Source: Maratus speciosus
Taxonomy: Eukaryota > Arthropoda > Arachnida > Araneae > Salticidae
Assembly: GCA_963932465.1 (NCBI GenBank)
Contig: OZ010795.1
Coordinates: 18,535,197 to 18,599,196, forward strand
Direction of reading: 5' to 3'
DNA: 64,000 bases
The notes beneath the pieces are model-generated. The model worked only from the letters and a program-made list of their open reading frames with translations, was not told the DNA's origin and did no database searches. Both the position numbers and the translations under genes were made by a program. How positions within the stretch are numbered: the stretch's first letter is position 1; each line of letters starts with the position of its first letter. Below are positions 59,737 through 64,000 of this stretch, piece by piece.

Positions 59737-60483
59737 GGGGTCGGGTCACCTTTGAACTGTCCAAAAATCGAATTTTGTTTAAATAGCTTATAATTAAATA
59801 TGATTCTTTAGAAACATTTAAAAGCAAACCCCATACGAAAATTCGCATTAGAAGAGAAGTTATGTCTAAAACACTTTAAGCTTTTGCTATATGATCAACG
59901 GGTGATTCAATCTTTAAAGCCAGTTTTCTCAAAACAGCGATTTTGATCATTGCGCGCACGATTTCTGAAAAACGGTTATCTAGAATTTCACGAAATTTCT
60001 GATGGATGTATTAAACGTACATAAGCACAAAATGACCTATTATTATGTTTCCCAAGTAAGAAGTTTAGAATTCACGACTACTTTTGTATAAAAAAAATCT
60101 CGATATTTCGAATTTCTCTAAAAAAAATTTTTTTTCTCGGGATGTACAAGTTTTATTTTTTCCATTGTAGGTCATTTTAAAAACACATTATATCTGCACT
60201 CATTAAAAAAATATTGGTTTGTTTCAGCCATTCAAATTGAAAAAATCATGCGCGCAATGCATGCAAGAATAATTCTTTCGTAAAAATTGTATTATCTTTA
60301 AAAATAAATTTAAAAAACTATATATGGGTATACCTTTTTTAACAGCTTTAATTGATAAAATAAATCGTTCCTAACATGTGTTTTCAATTTTATAATTAAA
60401 AGTTAATTAGTTAAAGAGTGACTGCAATTCTTACAGAGGTCTTTTTTCCATGTACTTTATTGGTTCAAAGGGTACCTGACCCC
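59737..60483. mobile_element. TTAA-flanked MITE (piggyBac-like)
   Basis: The left end GGGGTCGGGTCACCTTTGAA is matched inverted at the right end (TTCAAAGGGTACCTGACCCC) with few mismatches. TTAA lies on both sides (59733-59736, 60484-60487). It is about 747 bp with no ORF. Inner inverted words (ATGCGCGCAATGCATGC against TCATTGCGCGCACGA) suggest a longer palindromic layout. Confidence 0.75.
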
Positions 60484-60879
60484 TTAAAGTCACAAACTAT
60501 GTTTCAGGAAGAAACATAGAATATCTTATACGAAGCCGAATAAAAATTCAATCGTAACATTAACAACAATAAGGAAATTGTAATGGAATTTCCAATTGCC
60601 TTTTTTGCTTTAACAGAAGTGTGATGAATTCTGTGATAAATATGTAATTTATAATGTTGCTTTCGATCCTACACATTTTTGTTACTTAACTGTCTTAAAG
60701 ATTGTCCATGAGTCAGGTATCTCAAGACGAATGTATTTTGTTTTTTTATTGTGTCCTGCAGTGTAAAATGACATTTTCTTTAACGTACTGCCCATATCTT
60801 CATGAAACATTGGACTCTTTAAACACATCTCCACAATTTTGGTTCTAACCTAAAACACTTTTTGATAACCCAACAATGA

Positions 60880-61345
60880 ACGAGTCTCAAAAATCGCTAT
60901 TACAATTCCCCCTAGCAGCGGAATATCCCCAAATTCAACTAGGACTAGCTGGTCATAGCCAAAAACATATATATGATATCTGGTTCAATTGCATGCATAA
61001 TATTATACACTTTTCGATGATACAATAAAGAAAATTGCGCAAAAATCACTATTACAGCGTCCCTTTTAGACTGAATATCCCCAAATGGAAATGGGACCTA
61101 GTGGCTATAATCAAAAACCAATATATAAATTTTGGTGCAATTTTGTGCATAACCTCGTGCACTTTTCGATAATAGAATATTGAAAATTGGACAAGAAACT
61201 GCTATTGCAGCGTCCCCTTACGGCGGAATACCCCTAAGTGGAACTGGGAACTGCAGGCCATAGTCAAATATATATATACAAAATTAAATTCAATTCTATG
61301 CTTAATTTCATATACTTTTCGATGGTACAAGGAGGAAATACAAAC
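60880..61345. repeat. Three tandem units of about 153 bp plus CA microsatellite
   Basis: The anchor CTATTACAG/CTATTGCAG occurs at about 60897, 61049 and 61202. Each unit contains GAATATCCCCAAAT-like and ACACTTTTCGATGATA-like phrases. A CACACACACCCACACACAC run follows at 61342-61362. The layout, tandem units then a microsatellite, parallels the 27.3-28.5 kb element. Confidence 0.75.
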
Positions 61346-62039
61346 ACACACACCCACACACACTAACAGAGAGACATTTTGTAAAAGCATTTTTTAGGGA
61401 CCTTTGAGACCTAAAAGTGTAAATCTGTTGAAAACCTGAAATACAAACAAATTTTGATTACAACACTTTATTCTGTTACAAATTGAAGAAAGTAAAAATG
61501 GAATTTTTAAAATGAAGAAAATGTAATAGAAAAGTAAAATTTTGTATTAAAATGATGCATTGAGGTTCAATTTGACTTAATTTTTTATAAATTCTTGGAA
61601 TACATCAAGAATTTTGAAATAATTGTTTTTAACCAACGCGCTTCTTATTTTTGCTCATTTTTAATAACAAATTTGAGAGTTTAAGTTTACTAATACTATT
61701 TAGTATACTATTACTAATACTATTTAGTAAATCTTTCCAGAATAACATTAGGGTTCTATGTCGTATTGTAACGATAATAACGGTGTTTGTACTTTGTAAA
61801 GCACCACTGAATAAATATTTATCTTTCAGTGAAGACTTCTTAATTAAACTCGATTTAAAAAGCATATAAATATCCCTTAAGATTTTACCAAATTAGTCGA
61901 ATGAATCGTCATTAGAACAAATTCTTCTTAAACATTCAGTTGTAAAATACTTCTGTTTCTAAATTGTTGAAATGGTTCAATGACAAAAGAATTTACGAGA
62001 AATTTATTTACAAATTAGTAATAACTTTCCTCATGTAAA

Positions 62040-62640
62040 TTAAAATACCGAAATTTTATTCAAAGCACCTGCTGTCATTGAGGCATTTCGGAATAAGGTT
62101 AAATGGTGTAAATTGTATACCATAACCTTTCAAAATGTTAAACATACCTTTATCAACTTTGTTTAAATTACTTTTTTTTATGTGTTACCGGAAGAATGTT
62201 TGTAAATAATGTGCACTGTTTATTTCTACAAAATTTCGAAATATTTTGCAAACTGCTCCTGAAAATCAATAGTTTTTAATCTATATTTTCAGGAAAATTT
62301 ACGAAAACGCAATTTAACATTTGAATGAAATAATTAAAAGGAAATTTTATTCAAAACCACTGCTTTCATTGTCATATTTGGGGATAAAATTAAGTGGTGT
62401 GAACAATATACCCAGGCCCTTCAAAGAGTTAAATATATCTTTGTTCATATTTTTTTAATTGCATATTTTCTTTCTTTGTGTATCCGAAAATATATTCTAA
62501 AATTATTTGCACCAATTATTTCTACGAAGTATCGAATTGCTTTACAAACTGCTTGTTTAAATCAATAGAGTTCGGAATCGATGTCTTCAGGGAAATTGAC
62601 GCAAAGGCAAAGTAACAATTGAATAGAATAAACGAAGGAT
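62040..62640. repeat. Diverged two-copy tandem repeat, about 290 bp
   Basis: TTTATTCAAAGCACCTGCTG (62056) and TTTATTCAAAACCACTGCTT (62347) start two colinear stretches, each with a CATTTCGGAATAAGGTTAAA-like and an AAACTGCTCCTGAAAATCAA-like phrase. Confidence 0.55.
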
Positions 62641-63171
62641 TGGGTTTCTTTAATTAATTAAGATGAAGATTGTTAAGTTATACCTTGAGGATATCAGAAG
62701 TTTTGTAAGATATATTTATTTAGAATCATGAATCCATAGTAATTGTTTAAATTGGTGTTTCAGTAATTCCCTAAACTTGATTTAACAAAAGAAAAATAAA
62801 ATATGTTAACCCTCGAATGTTCATGGCAGCATATATCCTGCCAGCACTGTTTCCAATTTAGTGTATTTTTTAATTCTGATATCCCAAATTCTTACCATAA
62901 AGTTAAAATATCAATATTGACTTTATTTAATAACAAACATTCCTTCATTAAATAAAGCAAAATATATAATTGAAATATTCTGGTGGGAATTGAGATTCTC
63001 TGAATTACGAAATTTCTAGAACATATTTTACTATGGGAATTAGAGGGTTAAAATAACAGACAGATATCTTTGATGGGATTTTTTGATATTATATTAAAAC
63101 ACACACAGAGTTTTACTGCGCATTCTAATATATTTTAACAATATCTAATATTTTTTAGAATCAGGGAAGCG

Positions 63172-63207
<36 letters not shown>

Positions 63208-64000
63208 AAGCAGAATGACAGCGTGTACCTTGTTAACCATCGGAGTTTTCAGGTTAAAATAAATAAAAGGGCGATTACAATAAAGGAGTTCTGTAAGGAG
63301 CTCTGTGCATTTGTGCCCATCAATCATTAAAACAATAATGATAATCATTGATATTCATTTAGAACATGTACTCAAACTTTGATTTATGTATAGAAATGTT
63401 ACGAATACAGATATCTGTAAAGAAGATTAGTTAATAATGTAACGCATTTCGTCAAAGTTACAGCGAAAACAGATCAAACATAGCAAAAGGTAGGCGAGAG
63501 GTAAAAAGATAAGAATCATATTTTAACGAATTAGTGGATGATGTAATCAAAAAAAGCACTGTACCAGGACATATGAACTGAAATACAGTTAAATTAAAAT
63601 TTAATCGTTTTAACAAAGATTATTTATTAAGTTTCATGTGAAATACCCCTGCTTCGATCTAAACGTTTCAATTTCAATTTTGCTTTTTTATCATAATATA
63701 AAATAAACCTTTTCCAAAACGTCACTCTTAAAATCTTTTGTATTTTTTATTTTTATAATCACTATTGAGAATAATATAACACGCATTTTTTTATAATCAT
63801 CGATGCGCAAAAAACTTTTAATATTCATTGGAAATTTTTCTTATTAATATTTGATAAAACAGCATATTTTAACAATTTTTACACCAAAAGTCTGTTCTAA
63901 ACCTTATCTAAGGATACTTTAATCATTGTTGAGCTCTTCGAGTGTGTATAAAATAATGAATGTTGATATCAGAAATAATATACTTGTATATATGTTTTCA
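62640..64000. other. AT-rich DNA to the window end
   Basis: No gene or element is recognised. A poly-A run lies at 63175-63206, next to AATCAGGGAAGCGC, a phrase also seen in the 150-bp minisatellite units (28357), so a fragment of that element may be present. Confidence 0.3.

Overview
The window is non-coding-rich, strongly AT-biased eukaryotic nuclear DNA, almost certainly from an arthropod. I lean towards a chelicerate such as a spider, but that is a guess from the style of the receptor genes and repeats. There are no operons, Shine-Dalgarno sites, rRNAs or intact tRNAs. The only protein-coding content of host origin is a small cluster of ionotropic receptor (IR, ligand-gated-channel family) copies, all on the minus strand. 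Nearly everything else that can be named is transposon-derived or tandemly repeated. 

Layout. 0.6-6.8 kb: IR copy C, a pseudogene whose ligand-binding exon is split by a 4.2-kb composite element (1481-5709) with a perfect 20-bp terminal inverted repeat, itself carrying a nested 1.95-kb element (2535-4487). 7.5-10.6 kb: a long hairpin, a 0.3-kb MITE and a mariner-type transposase relic. 11.37-15.60 kb: a Helitron-like non-autonomous element with six 305-bp internal repeats, a GC-rich inverted pair and a tRNA-like segment. 18.7-19.3 kb: a dispersed repeat also found near 48-53 kb. 21.9-22.8 kb: a hairpin-ended repeat element. 23.0-27.0 kb: IR copy A, the best preserved receptor. It reads through the S1, M1-pore-M3, S2 and M4 regions but has one in-frame TAA before the last 114 codons. 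27.0-31.2 kb: IR copy B, a pseudogene with a hairpin-ended minisatellite element in its 3' flank and a large foldback element replacing its first membrane region. 31.3-33.8 kb: two degenerate Tc1-like transposons in opposite orientation. 34-48 kb: mostly featureless AT-rich DNA with two related TA-flanked TIR elements (36.4 and 41.5 kb), a head-to-head pair of tRNA-like sequences (41.3 kb) and several diverged tandem duplications. 48.3-53.2 kb: dispersed repeats and a recent triplication built around AAT microsatellites. 55.9-57.75 kb: a TTAA-flanked transposon with a ruined ORF. 59.74-60.48 kb: a TTAA-flanked MITE. 60.9-62.6 kb: tandem repeats. 

How it fits together: copies A, B and C share not only coding exons but introns and flanks, so this is a tandem IR array formed by segmental duplication and then eroded by insertions, frameshifts and stops. 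IRs are membrane chemosensory receptors; copy A is the only one that could still make a channel, and only if its TAA codon is read through, edited, polymorphic or a sequencing error.
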